The notes under the pieces were generated by a model. It had not been told where the DNA came from. It did not search any database and saw nothing but the letters and a program-made list of their open reading frames with translations. Position numbers and translations under genes: made by a program. From Burkholderia cenocepacia (GTDB taxonomy: Bacteria > Pseudomonadota > Gammaproteobacteria > Burkholderiales > Burkholderiaceae), in NCBI RefSeq assembly GCF_900446215.1, contig NZ_UAQZ01000015.1, forward strand, positions 124,001 to 188,000: a stretch of DNA of 64,000 nucleotides. The letters run 5' to 3'. Of the stretch, positions 9,272 to 17,694 are shown piece by piece (the first letter of the stretch is position 1; every line of letters begins with the position of its first letter).

Positions 9272-9329
9272 GCGCTGATTTCGTTCCGGTGAATCGTTGA
9301 GTCGTCGAATCGCTCGATCGCGTGACCGG

Positions 9330-10925
9330 TCAGTCGGCCGCGACGTGCGGTTCGATCTTGCGCCGCAGCGCGATCGGCGGCACGCGACGGCACTGCCACA
9401 CCGACACCACGGCGACGACGGCCGCCATCGCGACCCCCAGGTGAATCGCGCCGACCAGCGATTCGCGGGCCGCTTCCAGCAGCAGCGCGCCATTATGCCC
9501 GGCACGCGTCAACTCCGCGACGAGACCGCCCTGCGCCGCGCGATCGATCAGGATCTGCGGATCGGCGAGCCGCGCGTGCCACTGCATCGCGTGGTCGGCG
9601 GACAGCGCGTTGCGCACACCGCTCGAATACATCTGGTTGACGAGCGTGCCCGTCAGCGCGGTGCCCAGCATCCCGCCGACCATCCGCAGCGACTGCAAGA
9701 GCGCCGTCGCGATGCCGAGATGCTCGCGGCCGGCCGTCTGCTGCGCGAACACGGTGAGGTTCGGCAACACGAAACCGAGCCCGATGCCGCCCGCGACCAT
9801 CAGCGCCATCAGCATCCAGGCCGGCGTCGTGTGGGTCGCCACGACGATGCCCGCGCACGCGACGGCGAACAGCACGAAGCCGACGTGCAGCATCGCGTTC
9901 GGATTGCGGATGCGCGTGACGACGCGGCCGTTCATGATGCTGCCGATGGTGATGAACACGACGAGCGGCGTGATCACGAGCCCGGCCTCCTTCGGCGACA
10001 TCCCGAAGCCGCCCTGGAACAGCAGCGGCGCGTAGAACAGCAGCGAGAACATCGAGAAACCGGCGAGGATCGCGAGCACGAACAGCGCCGACAGCGCACG
10101 GTTGCCGAACATGTCGAACGGCAAAATCGGCTGCGCGCAGCGTTTCTCCCAGTGCCACAGGCCGACGCCCGCCACGACCGCGACGACGAGCAGCAGCGAC
10201 GCCCAGCTCATGACGCCGTACTTCGGCAGCCATTCGACGAACAGTTGCAGCGCACCGAGCGACAGCGCGATCAAGAGCGCGCCCGGCCAGTCGAGCCGCA
10301 TCTTGCGATCGTGTTCGACGTGGCGCAGGTGCGGCAGGTAGCGCCACACGAAAATCAGCGACAGGATGCCGATCGGCAGGTTGACGTAGAACACCGAGCG
10401 CCAGCCGAACGACTGGGTCAGGAACCCGCCGAGCGACGGGCCGACCGCGTTCGCGATGCCGAACGCGGAACTCATCAGCACCTGCCAGCGCAGCCGCACG
10501 ACGGAATCGGGGAACAGATCGGGAATGCACGCGAACGCGGTGCCGACCAGCATCCCGCCGCCGATTCCCTGCAGTCCGCGCGCGAGCACGAGGGTCAGCA
10601 TGTCGTTGGCCATCCCGCACAGCACCGACGCGCCGGTGAACACGACGATCGACGCGATCACGAACGGCTTGCGGCCGTAATAGTCGCCGAGCCGGCCGAA
10701 GATCGGCACCGTGATCACGGAACTGAGCAGGTACGAGGTCGCGACCCACGCGTACAGGTCGAAGCCGCGGAGTTCGGCGACGATGGTCGGCAGCGCCGTG
10801 CCGACGACCGTCTGGTCCAGCGCGACCAGCATGGTGACGAACGAGATCCCGATCATCGCCAGCAGCGACTCGCGGAACGGCAGGACTTGCCCGCTCGAAT
10901 GGTGGGCGGCGGTGTGAACGGCCAT
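9330..10925 (-). CDS. DHA2-family MFS drug exporter (EmrB/QacA type)
   Basis: The 531-residue inner-membrane protein shows about 14 hydrophobic segments, as in the DHA2 family. The family motif C region is visible as GIGGGMLVGT and LGPSLGGFL-like (VGPSLGGFLTQSFGWRSVFYVNLP), and motif A as GRLGDYYGRKPF. It is expected to export toxic compounds with proton antiport. The ATG giving MAVHTAAHHS was chosen; a TTG-initiated extension of ten residues is possible but has no clear ribosome-binding site. The MarR gene follows on the same strand. No periplasmic adaptor or outer-membrane partner is adjacent. Confidence 0.88.
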   Translation of the reverse strand: MAVHTAAHHSSGQVLPFRESLLAMIGISFVTMLVALDQTVVGTALPTIVAELRGFDLYAWVATSYLLSSVITVPIFGRLGDYYGRKPFVIASIVVFTGASVLCGMANDMLTLVLARGLQGIGGGMLVGTAFACIPDLFPDSVVRLRWQVLMSSAFGIANAVGPSLGGFLTQSFGWRSVFYVNLPIGILSLIFVWRYLPHLRHVEHDRKMRLDWPGALLIALSLGALQLFVEWLPKYGVMSWASLLLVVAVVAGVGLWHWEKRCAQPILPFDMFGNRALSALFVLAILAGFSMFSLLFYAPLLFQGGFGMSPKEAGLVITPLVVFITIGSIMNGRVVTRIRNPNAMLHVGFVLFAVACAGIVVATHTTPAWMLMALMVAGGIGLGFVLPNLTVFAQQTAGREHLGIATALLQSLRMVGGMLGTALTGTLVNQMYSSGVRNALSADHAMQWHARLADPQILIDRAAQGGLVAELTRAGHNGALLLEAARESLVGAIHLGVAMAAVVAVVSVWQCRRVPPIALRRKIEPHVAAD

Positions 10926-11031
10926 TTTTTGTCGATGCAACTTTTGCCGAGTCAAAGAATCTCAAAATTCTAGCATGCCGGAGTAATCTAGGCTGGCGAT
11001 GGTTCAGGGCCCGCTCAGGCCAAGGAGAAAG

Positions 11032-11874
11032 ATGGAACCGATTTCAATCACCCCCGCGACGGCGCTGTCGCCGGAGGATCGGGACGCGCTGCGGCGCGCG
11101 AAACAGGTGCTGGAAAGCCCGTCGCTGACGATGAAGCTGACGGGCGTGCTCGGCGCGCCGGTCGAGAAGATGATCGCGCGGCTGCCGGACTTCGCGACCG
11201 GCAAGATCAACGACGCGACGCAGCTCGCGCTGCGCAAGTGCCTGAACATCGCGCTGCGCACGCTCGGCAAGCCGCAGGCGCCGGACGCGGAGCCCGAGAA
11301 ACCCAGCAACCTGCTGCACAAGCTCGCGGTCGCGACGACCGGCGCGGCGGGCGGCGCGTTCGGTTTCCTCGCGCTGCCGGTCGAGCTGCCGGTGACGACC
11401 ACGCTGATCTTCCGCTCGGTGTGCGACATCGCGCGCAGCGAGGGCGAGGACCTGACGTCGGTCGATACGCAGTTGCAGTGCCTGGCCGTGCTCGGCATGG
11501 GCGGCAACCCGGACAAGCAGGAGGAAGACGCCGATCTCGGCTATTTCGTGCTGCGCGGCGCGCTTGCGCAGGCGATCTCGAAGGCGTCGTCGGACATCAC
11601 GGCGAAAGGCATCGCCGCGCACAGCTCGGCGGCCGTGTTCAAGCTCGTGCAGACCGTGGCCTCGCGCTTCTCGGTGCAGGTGACCGAACAGATGGCCGCG
11701 AAGTCGATCCCGGCGATCGGCGCCGTGCTCGGCGCGACCGTCAACACGCTGTTCATCGACCACTTCCAGCAGATGGCGCACGGCCACTTCACCGTGCGCC
11801 GGCTCGAACGCAAGTACGGCTCGGTGGCCGTCAAGGCCGCCTATCAGGCGATCGACGCCTCGCCCACGCGCTGA
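11032..11874 (+). CDS. EcsC-family protein
   Basis: This 280-residue protein matches the EcsC family: the central TTGAAGGAFGFLALPVELPVTTTLIFRSV region contains hydrophobic stretches, and there is a later glycine/alanine-rich hydrophobic segment (SIPAIGAVLGATVNTLFIDHF). The family name comes from a Bacillus gene beside an ABC transporter; the biochemical role is not established. AAGGAGAAAG stands right before the ATG. Its last 31 bases overlap the 3' end of the convergent hydrolase gene. Confidence 0.8.
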   Translation: MEPISITPATALSPEDRDALRRAKQVLESPSLTMKLTGVLGAPVEKMIARLPDFATGKINDATQLALRKCLNIALRTLGKPQAPDAEPEKPSNLLHKLAVATTGAAGGAFGFLALPVELPVTTTLIFRSVCDIARSEGEDLTSVDTQLQCLAVLGMGGNPDKQEEDADLGYFVLRGALAQAISKASSDITAKGIAAHSSAAVFKLVQTVASRFSVQVTEQMAAKSIPAIGAVLGATVNTLFIDHFQQMAHGHFTVRRLERKYGSVAVKAAYQAIDASPTR

Positions 11875-12806
11875 ACCGCGCGCTCGACCGCGACGCGGCG
11901 CAGGAACGCGGCCGCGCGGTCGAGCGCGTCGCGCGCTTCCGGCACCATCGGTGCGTACAGCTGCCACACGTGCGGCATGTCGGGCCACACCTCGATTTCG
12001 ACCTGAACGCCGGCCGCCTTTGCCTTCTCGGCGACGCGGCGTGAATCGTCCAGCAGCACCTCGGTGCTGCCGGCCTGGATGTACAGCGGCGGCAGGCCCG
12101 TGAAGTCCGCGTAGAGCGGCGATGCGTACGGATTCGTCGCGGGCTCGTCGCCGAGATACAGCTTCGCCGCCTTCGGCAGCGCCGCGGCCGCGAACATCGG
12201 ATCGACGCCGTCGTTGCTGCGCATCGTGCCGCCGGTGCCGGCCAGGTCGGTCCACGGCGAGAACAGGATCGCGCCGGCCGGCAGCGGCTCGCCGCGATCA
12301 CGCAGCGCGACGAGCGTCGCGAGCGCGAGGCCGCCGCCCGCCGAATCGCCGCCGAGCACGATCGACTCGGGCGGCGTGCCGAGCGCCAGCAGTTGCCGAT
12401 AGGCGGCGAGCGCATCGTCGAGCGCGGCGGGGAAACGGTTTTCGGGTGCGAGCCGGTAGTCGAGCGAGAACGAACGGACGCCCGCGCGCTTCGTCAGGCC
12501 GAACACCAGCGGTCGGTGGGTCTTCGTCGAACAGAAGTAGTAACCGCCGCCGTGGAAATACAGCAGCGTGCGGCCGGGCCCGCGGCCCGCGCCCGTGTCG
12601 GTGCGCTCGAGCCATTCGCCGCGCAGCGGCGCGTCCCCGGCGCCGTAGCACTGCCGCAGCCGGTAGCCTGACGGCGGGCGGCGCGGCACGAACATCCGCA
12701 GGTCGGTGAAGCGCCGGGCACGCGCGGGGTCGAGCACCTCGCGCATGGTTTCCGGACGAAACTGCCAGCGCAGCAGCCAGCAGGCGAACTTGCTTTGCCA
12801 ACTCAT
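11844..12806 (-). CDS. Alpha/beta hydrolase, hormone-sensitive-lipase (GDXG) family esterase
   Basis: The 320-residue enzyme has the oxyanion-hole motif YFHGGGYYF (about residues 78-86) and the nucleophile elbow GGDSAGGGLA (about 147-156), the two hallmarks of the GDXG/HSL lipase family. A catalytic acid and histidine are expected in DDSRRVAEKAK and WPDMPHVWQLY near the C-terminus. It probably hydrolyses short or medium acyl esters. The ATG at 12806 (MSWQSKFACWLL) has GGAG eight bases ahead and is preferred to the GTG three codons upstream. The 3' end overlaps the EcsC gene tail-to-tail. Confidence 0.85.
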   Translation of the reverse strand: MSWQSKFACWLLRWQFRPETMREVLDPARARRFTDLRMFVPRRPPSGYRLRQCYGAGDAPLRGEWLERTDTGAGRGPGRTLLYFHGGGYYFCSTKTHRPLVFGLTKRAGVRSFSLDYRLAPENRFPAALDDALAAYRQLLALGTPPESIVLGGDSAGGGLALATLVALRDRGEPLPAGAILFSPWTDLAGTGGTMRSNDGVDPMFAAAALPKAAKLYLGDEPATNPYASPLYADFTGLPPLYIQAGSTEVLLDDSRRVAEKAKAAGVQVEIEVWPDMPHVWQLYAPMVPEARDALDRAAAFLRRVAVERAVQRVGEASIA

Positions 12807-12895
12807 CGGACGCACTCCGTCATCGCAGTGTGACGATGGTACGTGCGAACGCTCCCGCGTCGCTCGACAGGTGCCTCTATATCAAACGCCGGCGC

Positions 12896-13330
12896 TCAGT
12901 TCGCCGGCATCACCTGGCCGCGGATCTCGCCGGACGGGTGTTCCTTCGTATGAATGTTGAAGTACCACTTGCCGCCCATCAGGTCGGTGACCTGCGCGTC
13001 GGTGAGCGCCTTCGAACCCTTGATCGGGCTCGCCAGCTCGTCCTTCGGAATCGGCACCTGCACGCCGGCGTTCTGGCCGACCGGCGCGGGCCCGTGGAAA
13101 TGCGCGGCCGTCGCCGGCCCCGTGAGGTGTTCGTAAGTAACCGTCCACTGCAGCATGTGGGTGGCCGTGTCGTAGGTGGCGGCGACGGCGCCCGAGCCCT
13201 TGGTCGCCGTCGGCGGCACTTCGCTCGACGGCTGCAGGCTGGCGGACAGGCGCACCGTTTCGGCAGCGGCGCTGCCGGCCGCCAGCACGCCCGCGCATAA
13301 CGCGACCTGGAGCAAACGCAGCTTGAGCAT
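12896..13330 (-). CDS. CHRD-domain exported protein
   Basis: The 144-residue protein begins with a clear Sec signal peptide (MLKLRLLQVALCAGVLAAGSAAAE) and the mature part is essentially one CHRD domain, named after chordin. The typical pattern is LSASLQPSSEVPP, then ATYDTATHMLQWTVTYEHL, AAHFHGPAPVGQNAG and finally WYFNIHTKEHPSGEIRGQV. CHRD domains are beta-rich and of unknown biochemical role in bacteria; the protein is probably periplasmic or exported. AAGGAG stands six bases before the ATG. It appears to be a single-gene unit. Confidence 0.85.
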   Translation of the reverse strand: MLKLRLLQVALCAGVLAAGSAAAETVRLSASLQPSSEVPPTATKGSGAVAATYDTATHMLQWTVTYEHLTGPATAAHFHGPAPVGQNAGVQVPIPKDELASPIKGSKALTDAQVTDLMGGKWYFNIHTKEHPSGEIRGQVMPAN

Positions 13331-13531
13331 GGATTCTCCTTGTACGACGTGGTACGCCGCCCGGGCGGCGGCGTCACCCGTGATGGTAGTCGATCGGCGC
13401 CCGCTCCGGCAGCCTGCCGAAACCTGGAAGAGACCTTTGCAGCACGGCCCCTGAATCCGTGCACGGCCTTTCGCTACACTTCGTTTCACAGTTGCTTGTT
13501 TCCTTCGTCCGAAGGAGTCTGCGAGTATTCA

Positions 13532-13558
13532 CGCGGCCACCCCGGCCGCGTTTTTTTT
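13532..13558 (+). terminator. Rho-independent terminator with no gene ahead of it
   Basis: CGCGGCC and GGCCGCG form a seven-base-pair stem around ACCCC, followed by eight T residues. The only upstream gene runs the other way, so an unannotated short transcript on the plus strand is implied. Confidence 0.7.
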
Positions 13559-13664
13559 GCGTGTCTCGAACGGCAAGCGGAAATGCCGCGCGCGAACGCC
13601 GCGCTTTGGCCCTGCTCATCATCAAGCAGGACGAATCATGCTTCGTCGCGCACACGTCGCGATC

Positions 13665-13752
13665 GAAACGCGTGTCGACCAGTACCGCAACCCGCATGTT
13701 GTCCCGATGTGCGTAATACGTTATTGCGCGCAGCCGGGTCGACACGTGTTTT
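13665..13752 (+). repeat. Long inverted repeat ahead of outer-membrane protein gene
   Basis: The left arm GAAACGCGTGTCGACC (13665-13680) matches the complement of GGTCGACACGTGTTTT (13737-13752) in 14 of 15 central positions. The 56-base interior can form a second stem (GCGTAATA with TTATTGCGC). It lies 50 bases before the GTG start of the next gene. Confidence 0.6.
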
Positions 13753-13802
13753 CGTGCGCAGGACAATGACCGCGTGTTGTCGTGACTGGAAAGAAGTGAA
13801 CC

Positions 13803-14822
13803 GTGCCGGCCCGTCTCCCGATGCCCTGCCCGACCCGCCCCGCCCGTGTCCGCCCGCTGGTGGCCGGTCTCTGCTCCGTCGCCGCGCTCTACGGCGCGCC
13901 CGCCGACGCACAGGAGTTCGCGCTGTTCACCGGCCCGCTGTGGGGCGGCGGCCAACGCACGTATTCCTGGGCGTTCGATTACCAGGAAGGCTTGAGCCCG
14001 CATACCGCGCTCGGCTTCACGTGGTACAACGAAGGGCACATTCCGAATCATCACCGCGACGGCCAGGCAGTGCAGTTCTGGGGCCGCGTGCCGCTCGCGA
14101 ACCGCCGCCTGGTGCTGTCGGCCGGCGCGGGCCCGTATCGCTACTTCGACACGGTGCCGGCCGCCGAAGGCCGCGGCTACTCGAATACGCATGGCTGGGG
14201 CGTGCTGATGAGCGTGCGCGCCGCGTACTACACGTCGCACCGCTGGATCGCGCAGCTTCAGGTCAACCGCGCGCAGGTGTTCGGCGGGCCCGACACGACG
14301 TCGGTGATGTTCGGCGTCGGCTATCAGCTCGATGCACCCGACACGCCGGGCCCGCGCGACACCGCGCTGCCGCGCACGCGCAAGGTCACGCACAACGAAG
14401 TCACGGCGATGCTCGGCGAGACGATTCTGAACAGCCGCTCGTCGCCGTCGACGCTCGGCGGCAGCATCGAATACCGGCGCGGCCTCACGCGTTCGCTCGA
14501 CTGGACCGCGACGTGGATGTACGAAGGCGCGAAGCAGTCGGTTCGCCGCAACGGGATCGCGTCCGAGCTGTGGCTCACGCGCGCGTTCCTGAACGACAAG
14601 GTCACGCTGTCGGCCGGGGCCGGCGCGTATTTCACCGTCAACCAGCGCAACCGCGAAGGCCAGCCGGGCCCGGGTGACGGCCGGTTCTCCGGCATCGTGT
14701 CGATCTCGGCCAGCTACCGGATCTCCGACCGCTGGCTCACGCGCGTCACCTGGAACCGCGTGGTCACGCGCTACGACCGCGACACCGACGTGATCCAGGC
14801 CGGCGTCGGCTACCGGTTCTAG
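13803..14822 (+). CDS. Probable outer-membrane beta-barrel protein
   Basis: The 339-residue protein starts with a signal peptide (hydrophobic VRPLVAGLCSVAALYG, cleavage likely after ADA) and continues with alternating amphipathic strands rich in Tyr, Trp and Gly, such as TALGFTWYNEGHI and LVLSAGAGPYRYFDT. It ends in a repeated strand pattern finishing with VGYRF, whose terminal Phe is the usual outer-membrane barrel sorting signal. The start is a GTG with GAAAGAAG upstream; an ATG six codons later is an alternative. No family name is recognised. The structured region before it may regulate it after transcription. Confidence 0.65.
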   Translation: MPARLPMPCPTRPARVRPLVAGLCSVAALYGAPADAQEFALFTGPLWGGGQRTYSWAFDYQEGLSPHTALGFTWYNEGHIPNHHRDGQAVQFWGRVPLANRRLVLSAGAGPYRYFDTVPAAEGRGYSNTHGWGVLMSVRAAYYTSHRWIAQLQVNRAQVFGGPDTTSVMFGVGYQLDAPDTPGPRDTALPRTRKVTHNEVTAMLGETILNSRSSPSTLGGSIEYRRGLTRSLDWTATWMYEGAKQSVRRNGIASELWLTRAFLNDKVTLSAGAGAYFTVNQRNREGQPGPGDGRFSGIVSISASYRISDRWLTRVTWNRVVTRYDRDTDVIQAGVGYRF

Positions 14823-14843
14823 CCCGGTGCCCTCACCGGGCTA
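14820..14843. terminator. Hairpin containing the stop codon, between convergent genes
   Basis: TAGCCCGGTG and CACCGGGCTA form a perfect ten-base-pair stem with a four-base loop; the TAG is the stop codon of the preceding gene. No T-run follows, so it may stabilise the 3' end or act with Rho rather than terminate on its own. Confidence 0.45.
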
Positions 14844-14852
14844 CCGCCCGCG

Positions 14853-15626
14853 TCACGCGCGGTAGCCCGGATCGATCCGGTCGACGATACGCTGCAGCGC
14901 GTCGAACGCGTCCTGTCCCGCGCCATGCTTCGGATCGAAATTCAGCGAATCGCGCACGCACCCTTCGAGCACTGGCGGCGCGATCGGCAATGCGTCGCCG
15001 ATCGCATGCGTCGCGACCTGCACCTCGCATGCGCGGTTGAGCAGCCACATCAGCGAAAACGTCTGCGCGAGCGTCGCACCGATCGTCACCGGTCCGTGGT
15101 TGCGCAACAGCAGCACGGGCCGCCCGCCCGCACTCCCGACGATGCGCCGGCCTTCCTCGAGATGCACGGTGATGCCTTCGAAGTCGTGATACGCGATCTT
15201 CCCGTACAGCTGCGCCGAATAGAAATTCGAGAACGACAGCCCGTCGCGCGAACAGCACACGGCCATCGTCGGCGTCGTGTGCACGTGCATCACGCAGTGC
15301 GCATCGGGCAGCGCCGCATGGATCGCGCTGTGGAACGTGAAGCCGGCCGGATTGATCGGCCAGTCGGAGTGACCGATCACGTTGCCGTCGATGTCGATCT
15401 TCACGAGATTCGACGCGCATACCTCGCGGTAATGGAGCCCGAACGGGTTGATCAGGAAATGACCGTCCTCGCCCGGCACGCGCAGCGAGATGTGGTTGTA
15501 GATCAGCTCGGTCCAGCCGAGATGATCGAAGATGCGGTAGGCGGCCGCGAGCTGCACCCGCGCCTGCCATTCGGCTTCGGAGAAGCGCGCGGGACGCGTG
15601 AACGGCTGGTTCGGTACACGTTGCAT
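14853..15626 (-). CDS. Class II aldolase/adducin family protein
   Basis: The 257-residue protein belongs to the zinc-dependent class II aldolase/adducin family. Metal ligands are visible in MHVHTTPTMAV (two His) and LLRNHGPVTIG (third His), and IYNHISLRVPGEDGHFLINPFGLHY is the phosphate/substrate loop region. Related proteins include fuculose-phosphate aldolase and non-enzymatic adducin-like members; NHISLR and the lack of a sugar-operon context make the exact substrate unknown. The ATG at 15626 gives MQRVPNQPFTRP. It stands alone between unrelated genes. Confidence 0.85.
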   Translation of the reverse strand: MQRVPNQPFTRPARFSEAEWQARVQLAAAYRIFDHLGWTELIYNHISLRVPGEDGHFLINPFGLHYREVCASNLVKIDIDGNVIGHSDWPINPAGFTFHSAIHAALPDAHCVMHVHTTPTMAVCCSRDGLSFSNFYSAQLYGKIAYHDFEGITVHLEEGRRIVGSAGGRPVLLLRNHGPVTIGATLAQTFSLMWLLNRACEVQVATHAIGDALPIAPPVLEGCVRDSLNFDPKHGAGQDAFDALQRIVDRIDPGYRA

Positions 15627-15869
15627 GAGGAACTCCGGTTGCGGGGGCGCGCGGCCCCGGGCGAATGGCGGCGCGCATCGTCCATCGTGTGCCGGCGCCG
15701 CGCGCGGTGCGTACACGCCCGTGCGGCGGCACGCCGTTCGGCGCGTTCCGGCCCGCATGGTGCGAGCGGACCGGCGGCGCCCTCACGATTCACATATCGT
15801 TGCGCGCACAACCATATCACCTTTCCCCGCGCACCGGTATCGCGGGTTTTGCCGGAGCCGTTCCCGCCC

Positions 15870-17492
15870 TTACAACTGGTCGTCGACCGGCAGCAGCGTG
15901 AAGATGCCCGTCATCACGTTGCGCAGCAGCCCCGCATGCGGGTCGACGTGATAGGTGGTGGGCTGGCCGCCGTCGGCGCCCGTCCATTCGAGCGCGGGCG
16001 GGCTGCCGTCGGTCCGCTTCGCGAGCGTGACGCGGTAGCTTTCGTCCGGCTGCGTCACGCGCGCGAAGATCGCCGCGGCCTGCTGCGCGAGCACCGGGCT
16101 GTGGATCACGAGCGCGAGCTCGGTGTTCAGGTACGCGGAACGCGGGTCGAGGTTCAGCGAGCCGATCACGAGGATTTGCCGGTCGATCACGTACGCCTTC
16201 GCATGCAGGCTCGCGCGCGAGCGCGAACCGAACAGCCGCGCGGGCAGCTGGTCCGGCTGCGACTTGAACTCGTACAGCTCGACGCCGCGCTGCAGCAACG
16301 GCACGCGATACGGCGCATAGCCGGCCTGCACCGCGACCGCGTCGGTCGCCGCGAGCGAATTCGTGACGATCGCGACGCGCACGCCGCGCGCGGTCGTGTC
16401 GCCGAGGATCTTCACGCCGGCGTCGTGCGGCACGAAGTACGGCGAGAACGCGAGGAATTCCTTCTGCGCGCCGCGCGTCAGCTCGGCCAGCCGCTGCATC
16501 GGCGGGCTCACGTAGGTGCCGGTCGGCCGCGCGACCTTGTCCGGCGCATCGACCTCGAATTCGGCCGGCGCCCACACGAGCTCGAGTTCGTCGCGCGCGA
16601 TCTGCCGGGCGAGCGGCGTCGCGTTCAGCGGTTTCGCGTTGTACGGATCGGCGTTCTTGCGCCAGTGGTCGCGCAGCTCGTCGCGCATCGCGTCGAGATC
16701 CTTCGGATCGAACGTCTGATGATTGAGCACGCGCAACGGATAGCTGCTCGCGCTCGCCCAGTAGTCGTCGAAGCTCTTCGAGATGTCGTTCGTCACCGGG
16801 CCGGCCGCGAGCACGTCGAGATCGCGGAACTGCAGCGTCGGGCTCGCGCTGAAGTATTCGTCGCCGAGATTGCGGCCGCCGACGATCGCGATCTGGTTGT
16901 CGGCGATCATCGCCTTGTTGTGCATCCGGCGCGTGAAGCTGTCGATCCGCGTGAAGAAGTTGGTCGTGCGCTCGACCATGCCGCGCTGCGACGCGCCGAA
17001 CGGGTTGAACACGCGGATCTCGATGTTCCGGTGCGTATTCAGCGCGGCCATCACGCGGTCGATATCGTCGAAGTTCAGATCGTCGACCAGCATCCGCACG
17101 CGCACGCCGCGATCGGCCGCGTACAGCGCGGCGCCGAGCAGCAGCTTGCCGGTCGTATCCTCGGTCGCGATGTAGTACTGCATGTCGAGCGTCTTCGTCG
17201 CCGCTCGCGCGAGCGCGATGCGCATCTGCAACGCGATGGCGCCGTCGGCGAGCAGCCGGAAGCCCGACTGCCCCGGATGCGCGGCTTCCGGCGCGGCCAG
17301 CGCATCGCGCAGCGGCGTCGCGGTATCGGCGGACAACGCGTGGGAGACCGGGCGATCGAGCGAGGTGGCGGGCGGATGCGTCGCGCACGCGGCGAGCGGC
17401 AGCAGCGCGCAGACGACCAGCGCGCGGGCCTGGCGGCAGGCGGCGCGCCACGACAGCGCGACCGGTGCGCGCCGGATCAAGGACGTGAGCAC
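15870..17492 (-). CDS. Phospholipase D-like (cardiolipin synthase type) lipoprotein
   Basis: The 540-residue protein has two HKD motifs, the signature of the phospholipase D superfamily: MHNKAMIADNQIAIVGGRN at about residue 188 and LHAKAYVIDRQILVIGSLN at about 427. The N-terminus holds a lipoprotein signal with lipobox LAAC (in ALVVCALLPLAACATHPP), so it is probably anchored in the envelope. Bacterial members transfer phosphatidyl groups (cardiolipin synthase ClsC-like) or hydrolyse phospholipids. The GTG at 17492 was chosen because GAGGAAG lies just upstream and it places the lipobox at a normal distance; longer starts exist. Confidence 0.85.
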   Translation of the reverse strand: MLTSLIRRAPVALSWRAACRQARALVVCALLPLAACATHPPATSLDRPVSHALSADTATPLRDALAAPEAAHPGQSGFRLLADGAIALQMRIALARAATKTLDMQYYIATEDTTGKLLLGAALYAADRGVRVRMLVDDLNFDDIDRVMAALNTHRNIEIRVFNPFGASQRGMVERTTNFFTRIDSFTRRMHNKAMIADNQIAIVGGRNLGDEYFSASPTLQFRDLDVLAAGPVTNDISKSFDDYWASASSYPLRVLNHQTFDPKDLDAMRDELRDHWRKNADPYNAKPLNATPLARQIARDELELVWAPAEFEVDAPDKVARPTGTYVSPPMQRLAELTRGAQKEFLAFSPYFVPHDAGVKILGDTTARGVRVAIVTNSLAATDAVAVQAGYAPYRVPLLQRGVELYEFKSQPDQLPARLFGSRSRASLHAKAYVIDRQILVIGSLNLDPRSAYLNTELALVIHSPVLAQQAAAIFARVTQPDESYRVTLAKRTDGSPPALEWTGADGGQPTTYHVDPHAGLLRNVMTGIFTLLPVDDQL

Positions 17493-17680
17493 GGAAGCTT
17501 CCTCGACAGTCGGATCAATGGGCACGTCATCGCCGCGGCGCGCGGCTGACAAGCGGTTCCGGTCGATTCTAGTAGGCGCCCGACGAACCGGTCAATCGCG
17601 CGGGCCGCGCAGCCGCGCCGCGCGCCGGGCAGGGTGGCGCGCGATGCGCGACCGGCCGCCGCGCGGGCTGCCGCCGTCAC

Positions 17681-17691
17681 TGGTCCGACCA
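17681..17691. promoter_or_regulatory. FadR/GntR-type operator match after lldR
   Basis: TGGTCCGACCA fits the TNGTNNNACNA pattern known for FCD-type GntR regulators exactly. It is three bases beyond the lldR stop and about 190 bases before the phospholipase-like gene start, an unusual place for an operator. Confidence 0.4.
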
Positions 17692-17694
17692 ATC

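Larger units (their letters stand above)
13331..13802. other. Structured intergenic region, no protein gene
   Basis: This 472-base gap contains no credible coding sequence. It holds a terminator-like hairpin at 13532-13558 and then a run of further inverted repeats at 13611-13630, 13630-13647, 13646-13662, 13665-13752 and 13762-13781. The longest has arms of about 15 bases differing at one position. The arrangement could be a small RNA gene followed by a structured leader of the outer-membrane protein gene. Confidence 0.45.

Noticed and set aside
10926..10955. A TTG-initiated extension of the DHA2 exporter
   Set aside because: The added ten residues have no ribosome-binding site, and the downstream ATG gives a normal N-terminus.
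9297..10973. A 558-codon plus-strand frame opposite the DHA2 exporter
   Set aside because: It is low-complexity Arg/His/Asp-rich sequence antisense to a clear 14-helix transporter.
14925..17549. An 874-codon plus-strand frame across the aldolase-like and phospholipase-like genes
   Set aside because: It runs antisense to two well-supported genes and the gap between them and has no domain features.
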